Part shown: positions 23,826-31,811 of the stretch, in pieces
Layout: the number at the start of each line of letters is the position of its first letter
Numbering within the stretch: the first letter of the stretch is position 1
From: Comamonas sp. KCTC 72670
GTDB taxonomy: Bacteria; Myxococcota; Myxococcia; Myxococcales; Myxococcaceae
Length of the DNA: 64,000 nucleotides
Assembly (NCBI GenBank): GCA_014656495.1
Contig: BNCN01000001.1
Coordinates: 372,001 to 436,000, forward strand
Reading direction: 5' to 3'
Program-made: the position numbers and the translations under genes
Notes under the pieces: generated by a model
Databases searched by the model: none
What the model saw: the letters and a program-made list of their open reading frames with translations, nothing else
What the model was told of the DNA's origin: nothing

Positions 23826-24695
23826 ATGATGCGAATTCCCCTCCATGCAGTCCTCGCGGCGGCGCTCGGCGTCTCGGCTTGTGGCAGTGATTCCCCGCAC
23901 GACGCGGACGAAGCACTCGCGGCCCAGGTGCAGACGGCGTTCTCGGGTGTGAATGGCACCTACTGTCTGGTCAGCCCCTACAACTGCAAGCTCCAGGCAT
24001 CCGGCGGCAACCGCGTCCCCACCAACGCGCCCGAGGACGACAACTGGGGCCTGGTGACGGGCGTCCCCATCCGGGATGGAAACGGCACGGTGGTGGGCAC
24101 CAACACGCGCACGAGCGCCGCCTTCAACTACGGCCAGACGCGAACCTTCGCCGGAGAGCGGCATGCCTTCGCGGTGTCGACGTCCAACTCCAGCGCGGGC
24201 TGGCTGCCCATCTCCAGCATCCTGGGGCGCACCTCCTTCGAGCAGAAGGTCGGCCACGTCTCGGCGCTAGGCGCGGGGCTGGCGAAGCTGGGCTGCTACG
24301 CCGTGCGCAACACGCATGACACGACGCTGGAGTTCAAGAAGGTCGTCTACGACAGCACGGCGACCCACGAGCGCGCCGGCGACTACCTGCCGCTGGTGCG
24401 CGCCAACGGCCAGCGCTCCGTGAATCTCGTGTTCAACGTGCCGGGCTTCGCGCTCGGGGGCCCCGCGGTGGACCACTTCCCGGCGGGCACGAAGTTCCAG
24501 CGCCTGGACGTCCCCACCGAACACGGCGTGCCGTCCATCGACATTCCCTTGTGGGTGCAGGACGGCGCGGGCCGTTACCGTCAGCAATCCGGGACGATGA
24601 AGTTCCTCTACGGCTACGTCATCGCGGCCACGGGCACCAAGCGGAACGGGTGGATGGCCTACGACGCGCTCCAGGTCAGCTCCGGCTGTCCCTGA
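23826..24695 (+). CDS. Lipoprotein of unknown function
   Basis: Starting at ATG 23826 (or the adjacent ATG 23829), residues 1-20 are a lipoprotein signal with lipobox VSAC. The mature ~270 residues contain paired cysteines (YCLVSPYNCKL and a terminal SSGC) and repeated beta-type segments (GWLPISSILGRTSFEQKVGH, RNGWMAYDALQVSSGC) suggestive of SH3-like or cell-wall-binding folds. No catalytic motif is evident. It is divergent from the gene at 22679-23629, with 196 bp between. Confidence 0.75.
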   Translation: MMRIPLHAVLAAALGVSACGSDSPHDADEALAAQVQTAFSGVNGTYCLVSPYNCKLQASGGNRVPTNAPEDDNWGLVTGVPIRDGNGTVVGTNTRTSAAFNYGQTRTFAGERHAFAVSTSNSSAGWLPISSILGRTSFEQKVGHVSALGAGLAKLGCYAVRNTHDTTLEFKKVVYDSTATHERAGDYLPLVRANGQRSVNLVFNVPGFALGGPAVDHFPAGTKFQRLDVPTEHGVPSIDIPLWVQDGAGRYRQQSGTMKFLYGYVIAATGTKRNGWMAYDALQVSSGCP

Positions 24696-24883
24696 GCCTC
24701 CGTCTCTCGTCCTCCAGGGCATGACGCCGTGCATGCCCGCGTCCGCCCGGCCGGGGTGTGCACTGGCGGTCGTTGTCGCCCTCGCGCGGCGGCACGAGAC
24801 GACGTCAGACCTCCCCGGAAAACGACGCTCCGCAGTAATCTGAACGGGTTGGTGAAGGTTCTTCCACACCCCAGGAGGGACAC

Positions 24884-25444
24884 ATGAAGCGTTGGAGTGG
24901 GTTGCTGGTGGTGGCCGCGCTGTGTGGCGTGGCTTGTGATGGGAAGAAATCGACGGACAGGCCAACGCGCGCGCAACTGCGCAAGACGGGGGCGGCGACG
25001 GTGGAGGTCATCCCCTCCGAGGGCCAGCTCCCCTACTGCATGCTCTACACGGTGTCCGAGAAGGGCGTCATCCGTCAGCTCACGCTGACGCGGGAGAACC
25101 GCTCCATCCGCTGCGAGGCGAACACGCCCGTGGCGCACACGAGCTTCCGCGTCCCGTACCAGGAGGGGAAGGTGCGCATGTACATCTTCTTCTCCAACGA
25201 GCGCATTCCAGCGGGCCCCGTGGCGCAGCAACTCTACGAGCTGCGTGGCCAGGAGCGCATCAACGCCATGGACCTGCGCCTGCCCGGCCAGGTGTTCGTG
25301 GAGACGCTCGAGTTCACCCCCGAGGAGGCCGGCACCGAGGTGACGGGCACCGTCGTCGACGGCTCGAACGGCGCGGGCGCCTCCGTGCTGTCGGATGGCG
25401 GCACCGAGGGCGGAAACCTCGGCGCCATGGATGACGGCTCCTGA
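24884..25444 (+). CDS. Lipoprotein of unknown function
   Basis: A 186-residue product from ATG 24884, 7 nt after a GGAGGG site. Signal MKRWSGLLVVAALCGVAC ends in a clear lipobox (Cys18). The mature part has one domain of about 120 residues with two cysteines (PYCMLYTV, SIRCEANT), predicted mostly beta. It ends in a Gly/Ser/Asp-rich tail (SDGGTEGGNLGAMDDGS), a style common in myxobacterial lipoproteins. No family recognised. Confidence 0.78.
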   Translation: MKRWSGLLVVAALCGVACDGKKSTDRPTRAQLRKTGAATVEVIPSEGQLPYCMLYTVSEKGVIRQLTLTRENRSIRCEANTPVAHTSFRVPYQEGKVRMYIFFSNERIPAGPVAQQLYELRGQERINAMDLRLPGQVFVETLEFTPEEAGTEVTGTVVDGSNGAGASVLSDGGTEGGNLGAMDDGS

Positions 25445-25473
25445 GCCGCCTTCCTCCGCCGTGACGTGACACC

Positions 25474-25499
25474 CCGGGGGAGTGCGTCCCCTCCCCCGG
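25474..25499. terminator. Bidirectional hairpin
   Basis: CCGGGGGA (25474-25481) pairs perfectly with TCCCCCGG (25492-25499) around a 10-nt loop. It lies between the lipoprotein stop and the opposing alcohol dehydrogenase stop. No T-run. Confidence 0.55.
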
Positions 25500-25511
25500 A
25501 CCCGGCCGCGC

Positions 25512-26720
25512 TCAGTAGGACTCGCGCGCCATGGCCAGCAGGTCCGCCTCCGTCACCTTGCGCGGGTTGCACAGGTGCGAGGCATCCTGGAAGGCCTTCT
25601 CCGCGATGCGCGGCAGGTCCTGCTCCTGCACGCCCACGTCCCGCAGCCGCGACGGGATGCCCACGGCGGCGTTGAGCTTGCGCACCCGTTCAATGGCGTT
25701 GCTCGCGAGCACCTCCTCGCGCGCGTTCGTCGTATCGCCCAGGGCCACCGCCACCCGCGCCAGCCGCGCCGTGCACGCGGCCCGGTTGAACTCCATCACC
25801 ACGGGCAGGACGATGGCGTTGGCGAGCCCATGGTGCAGGTGGGAGATGGGCGTGAGCGCGTGCGCCAGCGCGTGGCAGGCGCCCAGGCCCTTCTGGAAGG
25901 CCATGGCGCCCTCCATGGCCGCCACCATCATGTCCGTGCGCGCGGCCAGGTCCTTGCCGTCCCGGAACGCCGTCTCCAGCGAGCGGCCCACGCGGTGGAT
26001 GCCGTCGATGGCCACCGCGTCCGCCAGCGGGTGGAAGCCGTTGGCCAGGTAGGCCTCCAGGCAGTGCGTGAAGGCATCCATGCCCGTGGCGGCCGTGACG
26101 CCCGGAGGCAGGCCCAGCGTCAGCTCCGGGTCGCAGATGGCGGCGCGGGGCAGCAGATGCGGACTGAAAATGACCGTCTTGCGGCCCGTGTCCTCCAGCG
26201 TCACCACGCCGGAGCGGCCCACCTCGGAGCCGGTGCCCGCGGTGGTGGGAATCGCGATGAGCGGCGGCAGGTCGTCGCGCACGTACTGGTCGCCGCCCTT
26301 GGCGTCGTCGTAGCGGCTGAGCGGCGGCTCGTGCGTGGTGAGGAGCTGAATCAGCTTGCCCGCGTCCAGCGCGCTGCCGCCTCCCAGCGCGACGATGCCA
26401 TCACACGCGTGGGCGCGGTACGCCTCCAGGCCGGCGAAGACGTCGCGCTCGGTGGGGTTGGGCTCCACGCGGTCGAAGACCTCGCACTGCAGGCCCGCTG
26501 TCTTGAGCACGTCCACCACGCGAGCGGCCAGCCCCGCCTTCACCACGCCCGCGTCCGTCACCAGGAGCGGACGCTGGATGCCCAGGCGCTGAGCCTGCGC
26601 GGGCAGCCGCAGCAGCGCGCCCGCGCCGAAGACGATGCGCGTGGGCCACGCCATCTCGGTGACACGCGGCTCGGTGGGAAGGTCGAACGGCTTCATCGCG
26701 GCTGCCTCTTTTGCGCTCAT
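25512..26720 (-). CDS. Iron-containing alcohol dehydrogenase
   Basis: A 402-residue group III dehydrogenase oxidising or reducing an alcohol/aldehyde with NAD(P). The dinucleotide site is VALGGGSALDAGK; IPTTAGTGSEVGRSGVVT is the family signature; metal ligands are visible in CDPELT, GMDAFTHCLEAY and GACHALAHALTPISHLHHG. I chose ATG 26720, which overlaps the stop of the glutamine-synthetase-like gene (ATGA); the ATG at 26696 is an internal alternative. Co-transcription suggests it processes an amino-alcohol or aldehyde from the same amine-catabolic route, but its substrate cannot be read from sequence. Confidence 0.93.
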   Translation of the reverse strand: MSAKEAAAMKPFDLPTEPRVTEMAWPTRIVFGAGALLRLPAQAQRLGIQRPLLVTDAGVVKAGLAARVVDVLKTAGLQCEVFDRVEPNPTERDVFAGLEAYRAHACDGIVALGGGSALDAGKLIQLLTTHEPPLSRYDDAKGGDQYVRDDLPPLIAIPTTAGTGSEVGRSGVVTLEDTGRKTVIFSPHLLPRAAICDPELTLGLPPGVTAATGMDAFTHCLEAYLANGFHPLADAVAIDGIHRVGRSLETAFRDGKDLAARTDMMVAAMEGAMAFQKGLGACHALAHALTPISHLHHGLANAIVLPVVMEFNRAACTARLARVAVALGDTTNAREEVLASNAIERVRKLNAAVGIPSRLRDVGVQEQDLPRIAEKAFQDASHLCNPRKVTEADLLAMARESY

Positions 26721-28180
26721 ATGAGCTCCAGGTAACGCTCCAACTCCCAGTTGGTGACGGCGCGCTCGTACTGGCGCACCTCCCACTCGCGCGTGCGCAC
26801 GAAGTGGTCGACGAAGCCATCGCCCAGCAACTCCCGGGCGCGCTCGCTGTTCTTGAGCAGCTCCACCGCGTCCTTCAGGCTGCGCGGCAGCGGGGGCGCG
26901 TCGCTCTTGGCGTAGGCGTTGGCCTCGCACGGGGGCGGCGGCTCCACCTCGTTCTCGATGCCCCACAGGCCCGCGGCCAGGCTGACCGCCATGCCGATGT
27001 ACGCGTTCATGTCCGCGCCGAGCTGCCGGTACTCCAGGCGCATCGCCTTCGCGTTCTCACCGATGACGCGGATGGCGGTGGTGCGGTTCTCCAGGCCCCA
27101 CGTCACCGTGGTGGGCGCCCACGTGTTCTCCACGCTGCGCTTGTAGCTGTTGATGGTGGGCCAGTAGAGCGCGGTCAGCTCCGGCATCAGCGCCACCTGC
27201 CCGCCGATGTAGTGACGGAGCAGCTTGCTCATGCCGTCCGGCGCCTTCGCGTCGTGGAAGAGGTTGCGCTCCCCGTCCAGGTCCCACAGCGACTGGTGCA
27301 CGTGCCCCGAGCACCCCGGCAGCTTCGCGTTCACCTTCGCCATGAAGCACGCGGTGACGCCGTGGCGAGCGCAAATCTCCTTCACCACCGTCTTGAAGAG
27401 CGCGGCCTTGTCCGCGGACTTCTCGATGTCGTCGTAGCGGATGGCCGCCTCGAAGACGCCCGGGCCCGTCTCCGTGTGGAAGCCCTCGATGCCCAGGCCG
27501 AACGCGTTGCACCCGTCGATGATGGCGTGCACCAGCGGCGCGTTGAGCGACGTGCGCAGCCACGAGTAGCCGAACATGCCCGGCGTCAGCGGCGTCAGGC
27601 CCTGGTAGCCCTTGTCCTTCAGGCTCTGCGGCTGCTCCTTGAAGATGAAGAACTCGTACTCGGCGCCGAAGCGCGGCAGGTAGCCCAGCGAACGCGCGCG
27701 GGCGGCGAGCTTCTGCAGGAGCTGCCGGGGGCTGGCCTCGAAGGGCGTGCCGTCCTTGTTCTCGAAGTCGAGCAGGAACGCCGCGGTGTCCGGCTCCCAC
27801 GGGATGACGCGCCCGGTGGACAGGTCCACCTTCGCGTGCGTGTCCGGGTAGCCGGTGTGCCACCCCGTCACCTCGGTGTTGTCGAGCAGGTCATCGCTCA
27901 AGTCCCAGCCGAAGACGACGTCACAGAAGCCCAGGCCGCCCTTGGCCGCGCTGAGGAACTTCTCCAGGGAGATGTACTTGCCGCGCCAGACGCCATCGAC
28001 GTCCACCGCGCCCACCTTCACCTTCTTGATGCCCTTCTCGTCCAGCCACCGGCGCAGGGAGTCCACGTCCGTGGCTTCTCGCGCGGCGCTCCCTCGCGCC
28101 CGGGCACGCGGCGGCTTGTCTCGCATCCGGCGGGCCATGGCGGGATGGTTGAGAACCTTCGCCTTCGTACGGGTCGGCAT
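26717..28180 (-). CDS. Glutamine-synthetase-like ligase (probable gamma-glutamyl-amine synthetase)
   Basis: A 487-residue GS-fold enzyme. Metal and substrate motifs are present: EYEFFIF, a GIEGFHTETGPGVFEAAI segment, GCSGHVHQSL and the arginine region ENRTTAIRVIGENAKAMRLEYR. The N-terminal ~35 residues are a basic extension. The sequence style (GKYISLEKF, WHTGYPDTHAKVDLSTGR) is that of the PuuA/GlnT group, which glutamylates amines, rather than the housekeeping GlnA. ATG 28180 follows AAGGGA at 7-nt spacing. Pairing with a dehydrogenase and a divergent class I amidotransferase resembles gamma-glutamylation pathways for polyamines or ethanolamine; that pathway role is inference. Confidence 0.88.
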   Translation of the reverse strand: MPTRTKAKVLNHPAMARRMRDKPPRARARGSAAREATDVDSLRRWLDEKGIKKVKVGAVDVDGVWRGKYISLEKFLSAAKGGLGFCDVVFGWDLSDDLLDNTEVTGWHTGYPDTHAKVDLSTGRVIPWEPDTAAFLLDFENKDGTPFEASPRQLLQKLAARARSLGYLPRFGAEYEFFIFKEQPQSLKDKGYQGLTPLTPGMFGYSWLRTSLNAPLVHAIIDGCNAFGLGIEGFHTETGPGVFEAAIRYDDIEKSADKAALFKTVVKEICARHGVTACFMAKVNAKLPGCSGHVHQSLWDLDGERNLFHDAKAPDGMSKLLRHYIGGQVALMPELTALYWPTINSYKRSVENTWAPTTVTWGLENRTTAIRVIGENAKAMRLEYRQLGADMNAYIGMAVSLAAGLWGIENEVEPPPPCEANAYAKSDAPPLPRSLKDAVELLKNSERARELLGDGFVDHFVRTREWEVRQYERAVTNWELERYLELI

Positions 28181-28392
28181 CGAATCAATCCCTTCTCTCG
28201 GTGGAAGACGCCTGGCTCGCCACTGGGGACTCCACCCGCCGCCCGTCCGTGCGCAGACTGGGGACGGAGGGTGGGAGGGTGAGCCAACGGGCGCCGGTCA
28301 TGTGGAAACCTCGAAGCACACGGGCGCGTTCCACCACACACACTGGTCAGGAACGGACACGCGGGGCAGGACACGGTAGGAATGGGGATGGC

Positions 28393-29148
28393 ATGCGGCA
28401 ACCTGCGGCGGTGAAGAACGTCCTCTTGCTGAAAGCCGGTGATGCGGCCGCCTCCGTGCGCGTCTCCATCGGCGACTACGACCGGTGGTTTCTGCAAACC
28501 ATTGGACTGTCCGGCTACCGCTTCGACGTCGTCCCGGTACACAAGGGTGCGCCTCTGCCTACCCGCGCGGACGGCTACGACGCGGTGATGATGACGGGCT
28601 CGCCCTTGTCGGTGACGGCGCTGGCGCCCTGGATGGAGCGCGCCGCGGACTTCATGGTGGAGGCCGGTGAGCGCGGCACGCCCGTGCTGGGCGTCTGCTT
28701 CGGGCAGCAGCTGCTCGCGCACGCCTACGGCGGCCGCGTGTCACGCAACCCCCAGGGCCGCGAGACGGGCAGCGTCCAGGTGACGCTCACCGAGGCCGGC
28801 CGGCAGGACGCGCTCTTCCACGGCCTCCCCGAGCGCTTCACCGTGCAGGCGACCCACGAGGACATCGTCTCTCAAGTCCCCGAGGGGGCCCAGGTGCTCG
28901 CCGGCAACGCGAACACGGCGGCGCAGGCGCTGGCCTTCCGGCCCAAGGTGCGCGGCGTGCAGTTCCACCCGGAGGCCGGCGTGGACACGCTGCGCGCCGT
29001 CATCGAGGCGCGCCGCGAGGGGCTGGACCAGGCCGCCGTGGCGCGGGGGGCCGCGCCCGGAGAACATGTCCGCCAGTTGCTGGCCGGGCTCACACCGTCT
29101 CCCTCGGGCCGCCAGATTCTGCTGAACTTCCTGGAGCGCTTCTCCTGA
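28393..29148 (+). CDS. Class I glutamine amidotransferase
   Basis: A 251-residue GATase1-fold protein. The nucleophile elbow is GVCFGQQLLAHAYGG and the His-Glu pair is in VQFHPEAG, so the triad is intact. It resembles GMP-synthase-type glutaminase domains found as free-standing proteins; such proteins act as gamma-glutamyl hydrolases (PuuD-like) or as amidotransferase subunits. ATG 28393 is preceded by GGGGATGGC; GTG 28411 is an alternative. It is divergent from the glutamine-synthetase-like gene across 212 bp, consistent with release of gamma-glutamyl intermediates. Confidence 0.87.
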   Translation: MRQPAAVKNVLLLKAGDAAASVRVSIGDYDRWFLQTIGLSGYRFDVVPVHKGAPLPTRADGYDAVMMTGSPLSVTALAPWMERAADFMVEAGERGTPVLGVCFGQQLLAHAYGGRVSRNPQGRETGSVQVTLTEAGRQDALFHGLPERFTVQATHEDIVSQVPEGAQVLAGNANTAAQALAFRPKVRGVQFHPEAGVDTLRAVIEARREGLDQAAVARGAAPGEHVRQLLAGLTPSPSGRQILLNFLERFS

Positions 29149-29164
29149 CCTGACTGAGGCCCCC

Positions 29165-29647
29165 GTGTCCCGTCTCGCCCTGCCGACCCTGCTCCTCGCC
29201 CTGCTCACCAGCGCCTGTTCGGGAGACCTCTGCAGCCAGGCGCCCCGCTGTGACGGCTCGGAGGCCCTCAACTGCGAGCCCGAGTGCACCGTGGGCCCCT
29301 GCTCCAGCGGCCCCCTCCTCCAGGAGTGCACGAGCGGCACCACCTGCACCGTCGTCCCCGGCGACCTCACCGACGCGCGCTTCTACCGCTCCCGCGCCGT
29401 GTGCGCCGTCTCCCTGGACGCCTGCGACCCGGCGACCGCCGCCGCGTCCACCTGTGGAGAGGACCGCTTCGTCACCGGGTGCGGGGCCCACCGCCGCGTC
29501 ATCCGCGTGTCCTGCTCCCAGTCCGGGCTCTACTTCGCGCAGGCGCCCGCCTGCTGCCAGGGCGCGGGCCCGGGCGACGGCGGCACCGACGCGGGCACGG
29601 GCGGTGACGGCGGCACCGACGCGGGCACGGCCGACGCCGGCATTTGA
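29165..29647 (+). CDS. Cysteine-rich lipoprotein
   Basis: A 160-residue protein from GTG 29165, 16 bp after the amidotransferase gene. A signal MSRLALPTLLLALLTSAC ends in lipobox TSAC. The mature part contains more than a dozen cysteines in spaced pairs (CSQAPRC, CEPECTVGPC, CTSGTTC), indicating several disulfides in the periplasm or on the surface. The tail is a Gly/Asp/Thr repeat (GGTDAGTGGDGGTDAGTADAG). Function unknown. Confidence 0.75.
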   Translation: MSRLALPTLLLALLTSACSGDLCSQAPRCDGSEALNCEPECTVGPCSSGPLLQECTSGTTCTVVPGDLTDARFYRSRAVCAVSLDACDPATAAASTCGEDRFVTGCGAHRRVIRVSCSQSGLYFAQAPACCQGAGPGDGGTDAGTGGDGGTDAGTADAGI

Positions 29648-29661
29648 GGTAGAGAAGAGGC

Positions 29662-30120
29662 ATGGCGTCGCGCTGGGACCATCTCTTCGACCTCAAACCG
29701 GTCTCCCTGCTGGACCACCTCCTGGAGGAGGTGGCGAAGCTGCTGCACAAGGATTTGCTCCAGTGGCCGCCGCCCGTCGAGGCGCTGGACCTGGACACCG
29801 GCGGCCACTTCGCGCCGCTCTTCACCGAGCCCCGCCCCCGCCCGTCTCCCGCCGTCTACCGCGAGGCCTTCCGGCTGGCGCACTGGGAGCTGTCCCACGA
29901 GACGGACGCCTACGACGACTACATGCGCAACAAGCGCTACCTGGAGCGGGGCCTGGCGCCGGACGACCGGCTGGCCCTGCTGCTCCTCAGCCGCTGGCTC
30001 ACCGAGCAGATGCTGGGCCTGGGCGAGGCCACCGAGGGCCGCGTCAAACGCAAGCACATGCGCGACTGCCTGGAGCGGCTCCAGTCGAAGCTGAGCGGCA
30101 TCCAGCTGCCCCAGGCCTGA
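29662..30120 (+). CDS. Hypothetical cytoplasmic protein
   Basis: A 152-residue soluble protein with no signal or membrane segment. It is helical and rich in Leu, Arg and Trp (WDHLFDLKPVSLLDHLLEEV; YREAFRLAHWELSHETDAY; DRLALLLLSRWLTEQML). It starts at ATG 29662, 11 nt after a GAGAAGAGG purine run, and its GC3 bias matches the neighbours. No family is recognised. It sits between a lipoprotein and a permease gene on the same strand. Confidence 0.7.
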   Translation: MASRWDHLFDLKPVSLLDHLLEEVAKLLHKDLLQWPPPVEALDLDTGGHFAPLFTEPRPRPSPAVYREAFRLAHWELSHETDAYDDYMRNKRYLERGLAPDDRLALLLLSRWLTEQMLGLGEATEGRVKRKHMRDCLERLQSKLSGIQLPQA

Positions 30121-30240
30121 GCCTCCGTGGAATGTTGAACGGGCACCACCCGTCCCAGGGCGGTCCGGCGGGGCCGTGGCGGGGGCCTCCTCACGTGGCG
30201 GCCCTTGTCACCGGGATGGCACTGCCGTAAGCCAGACGCC

Positions 30241-31470
30241 ATGTCGCAGCAGCCCCAGGACACCGCCATCACCTACGCCGATAAACGCAAGCGCCTGCTC
30301 CTGCTGGGAGCCCTGTGGCTGAGCATGGTGCTGCTGCTGCTCGCCTTCCGCTCGGTGGTGATGCCCTTCGCCGGGGCCGCGCTCATCGCGTACCTGGTGC
30401 AGCCGCTGGTGCGGCGCATCTCCCAGGTGAAGGTGGCCGGCCGGCCGGTGCCGCGCTGGGCGGCGCTGCTGCTCATCTACGCCGGCTTCTTCGTGGGCGT
30501 GTACCTCTTCTTCGTGGCGCTGGTGCCGCAGCTCTACCGCGAGATGTCCCGCGTCAGCCGCGAGGCGGTGACGTTCGCCAACACCCTCACGCCCGAGCAC
30601 GTGCAGGAGCTCGCGCAGCGCGCGGAGTCGTGGCTCAGCACGCGCGGCATCCCCGTGGCGCTGTCCAACCGCGCGCTGGAGGGCGCGGACGGGGGCAACG
30701 GCGGCGGCACCTTCGGCTTCGCGCTGGACCTGGAGCAGTTCCTGGGCGACGCCGTGAAGCGCGTGTCCATCCTGGTGCAGGAGAACCTGGGCGACATCGT
30801 CAACGTGTCGCGCAGCATCGTCACCAGCGTGGCCGCGGGCGTGTTCATGCTGTTCTTCGTGTTGATGGTGGCCGCGTTCTTCTCCATCGACGCGCAGGCC
30901 ATCCGCCACTACTTCGCCACGCTGATTCCGCCCGAGTACGCCACCGACGCGCGCCAGCTCCTGGAGCGCATCGACCGCTCGCTGTCCGGCGTGGTGCGCG
31001 GGCAGGTCACCATCTGCATCGTCAACGGCGCGCTGACGTTCATCGGGCTGCTGCTGTTCGGCGTGAAGTTCGCCTTCCTGCTGGCGACCATCGCCACCTT
31101 CTTCAGCCTCATCCCGATTTTCGGCACCATCCTCAGCTCGGTGCCCATCGTCCTCATCGCCCTGGCGGACGGCTTCCAGAAGGGGGTGGCGATTCTCGCG
31201 TGGATCATCGGCATCCACGCGCTGGAGGCGTACTTCCTCAACCCGAAAATCATGGGCCAGGCGGCGCACCTGCACCCCGTCATCGTCGCCTTCTCCCTCA
31301 TCGCCGGGGAGCGGCTCTTCGGGCTGGTGGGCGCGCTCTTCGCCGTGCCCGTGGCGTCCGTCCTGGTGGCGTGCTTCGACTACGCCCGGCTCAAGGCGCA
31401 GCCCGCGCCCGCCGTGGCGCTGGCCCCCAGCGGCCCGCTGCCCGCCGAGCGTCAGCCGCCCGCCGCCTGA
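30241..31470 (+). CDS. AI-2E-family membrane permease
   Basis: A 409-residue integral membrane protein. Features typical of the family: two N-terminal helices with a FRSVVMPFAGAALIAYLVQPLVRRI segment, a long soluble loop (~residues 85-180), then GVVRGQVTICIVNGALTFIGLLLFGVKFAFLLATIATFFSLIPIFGTI and a terminal EAYFLNPKIMGQAAHLHPVIVAFSLIAGERLFG block. Members export small molecules or exchange Na+/H+; despite the name few transport AI-2. ATG 30241 is preferred to the in-frame ATG 30205 because the extra residues lack coding character. It ends 3 bp from the stop of the opposing gene. Confidence 0.9.
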   Translation: MSQQPQDTAITYADKRKRLLLLGALWLSMVLLLLAFRSVVMPFAGAALIAYLVQPLVRRISQVKVAGRPVPRWAALLLIYAGFFVGVYLFFVALVPQLYREMSRVSREAVTFANTLTPEHVQELAQRAESWLSTRGIPVALSNRALEGADGGNGGGTFGFALDLEQFLGDAVKRVSILVQENLGDIVNVSRSIVTSVAAGVFMLFFVLMVAAFFSIDAQAIRHYFATLIPPEYATDARQLLERIDRSLSGVVRGQVTICIVNGALTFIGLLLFGVKFAFLLATIATFFSLIPIFGTILSSVPIVLIALADGFQKGVAILAWIIGIHALEAYFLNPKIMGQAAHLHPVIVAFSLIAGERLFGLVGALFAVPVASVLVACFDYARLKAQPAPAVALAPSGPLPAERQPPAA

Positions 31471-31473
31471 GCC

Positions 31474-31785
31474 CTACTGGCAGGCCGCGGCGCAGCGCGA
31501 CTCGCGGCACGTGGGGATGCAGCGCCCGCAGTCGAGGGTGCCTTCGGGGCAGCCCGAGTTGCAGGGCCCGCGGCACGTGGGCCCCTCGTCCGCGTGGGTG
31601 ACGGCGGTGCCCAGTCCGCAGCAGGCGTTGGGCACGCAGTCGTCGTCGGTGTAGCAAATCTGGTCGGACAGCGTCGGGGGGATGTCCCCCAGCGGCAAGT
31701 CCCCAAGTCCGTCACACCCCACCGCGCCGCCCAGCGTCACCCCCATCACGAGGGTGAGCAGGCGGAAACATCCGTGTCTGAGCAA
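31474..31785 (-). CDS. Small cysteine-rich lipoprotein (TTG start)
   Basis: A 103-residue product. The start is a TTG at 31785, fixed by an AAGGAG site 7 nt upstream; no ATG or GTG at a suitable distance gives a full signal peptide. The signal carries two hydrophobic blocks and a lipobox AVGC. The mature part has about 14 cysteines in a CCGLG, CRGPCNSGC, CGRCIPTC pattern, hinting at a compact disulfide knot. It is just upstream of the rho terminator end on the same strand as rho (26 bp after rho). Function unknown. Confidence 0.72.
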   Translation of the reverse strand: MLRHGCFRLLTLVMGVTLGGAVGCDGLGDLPLGDIPPTLSDQICYTDDDCVPNACCGLGTAVTHADEGPTCRGPCNSGCPEGTLDCGRCIPTCRESRCAAACQ

Positions 31786-31811
31786 TGTGCACTCCTTGCT
31801 CGGACCAATCT

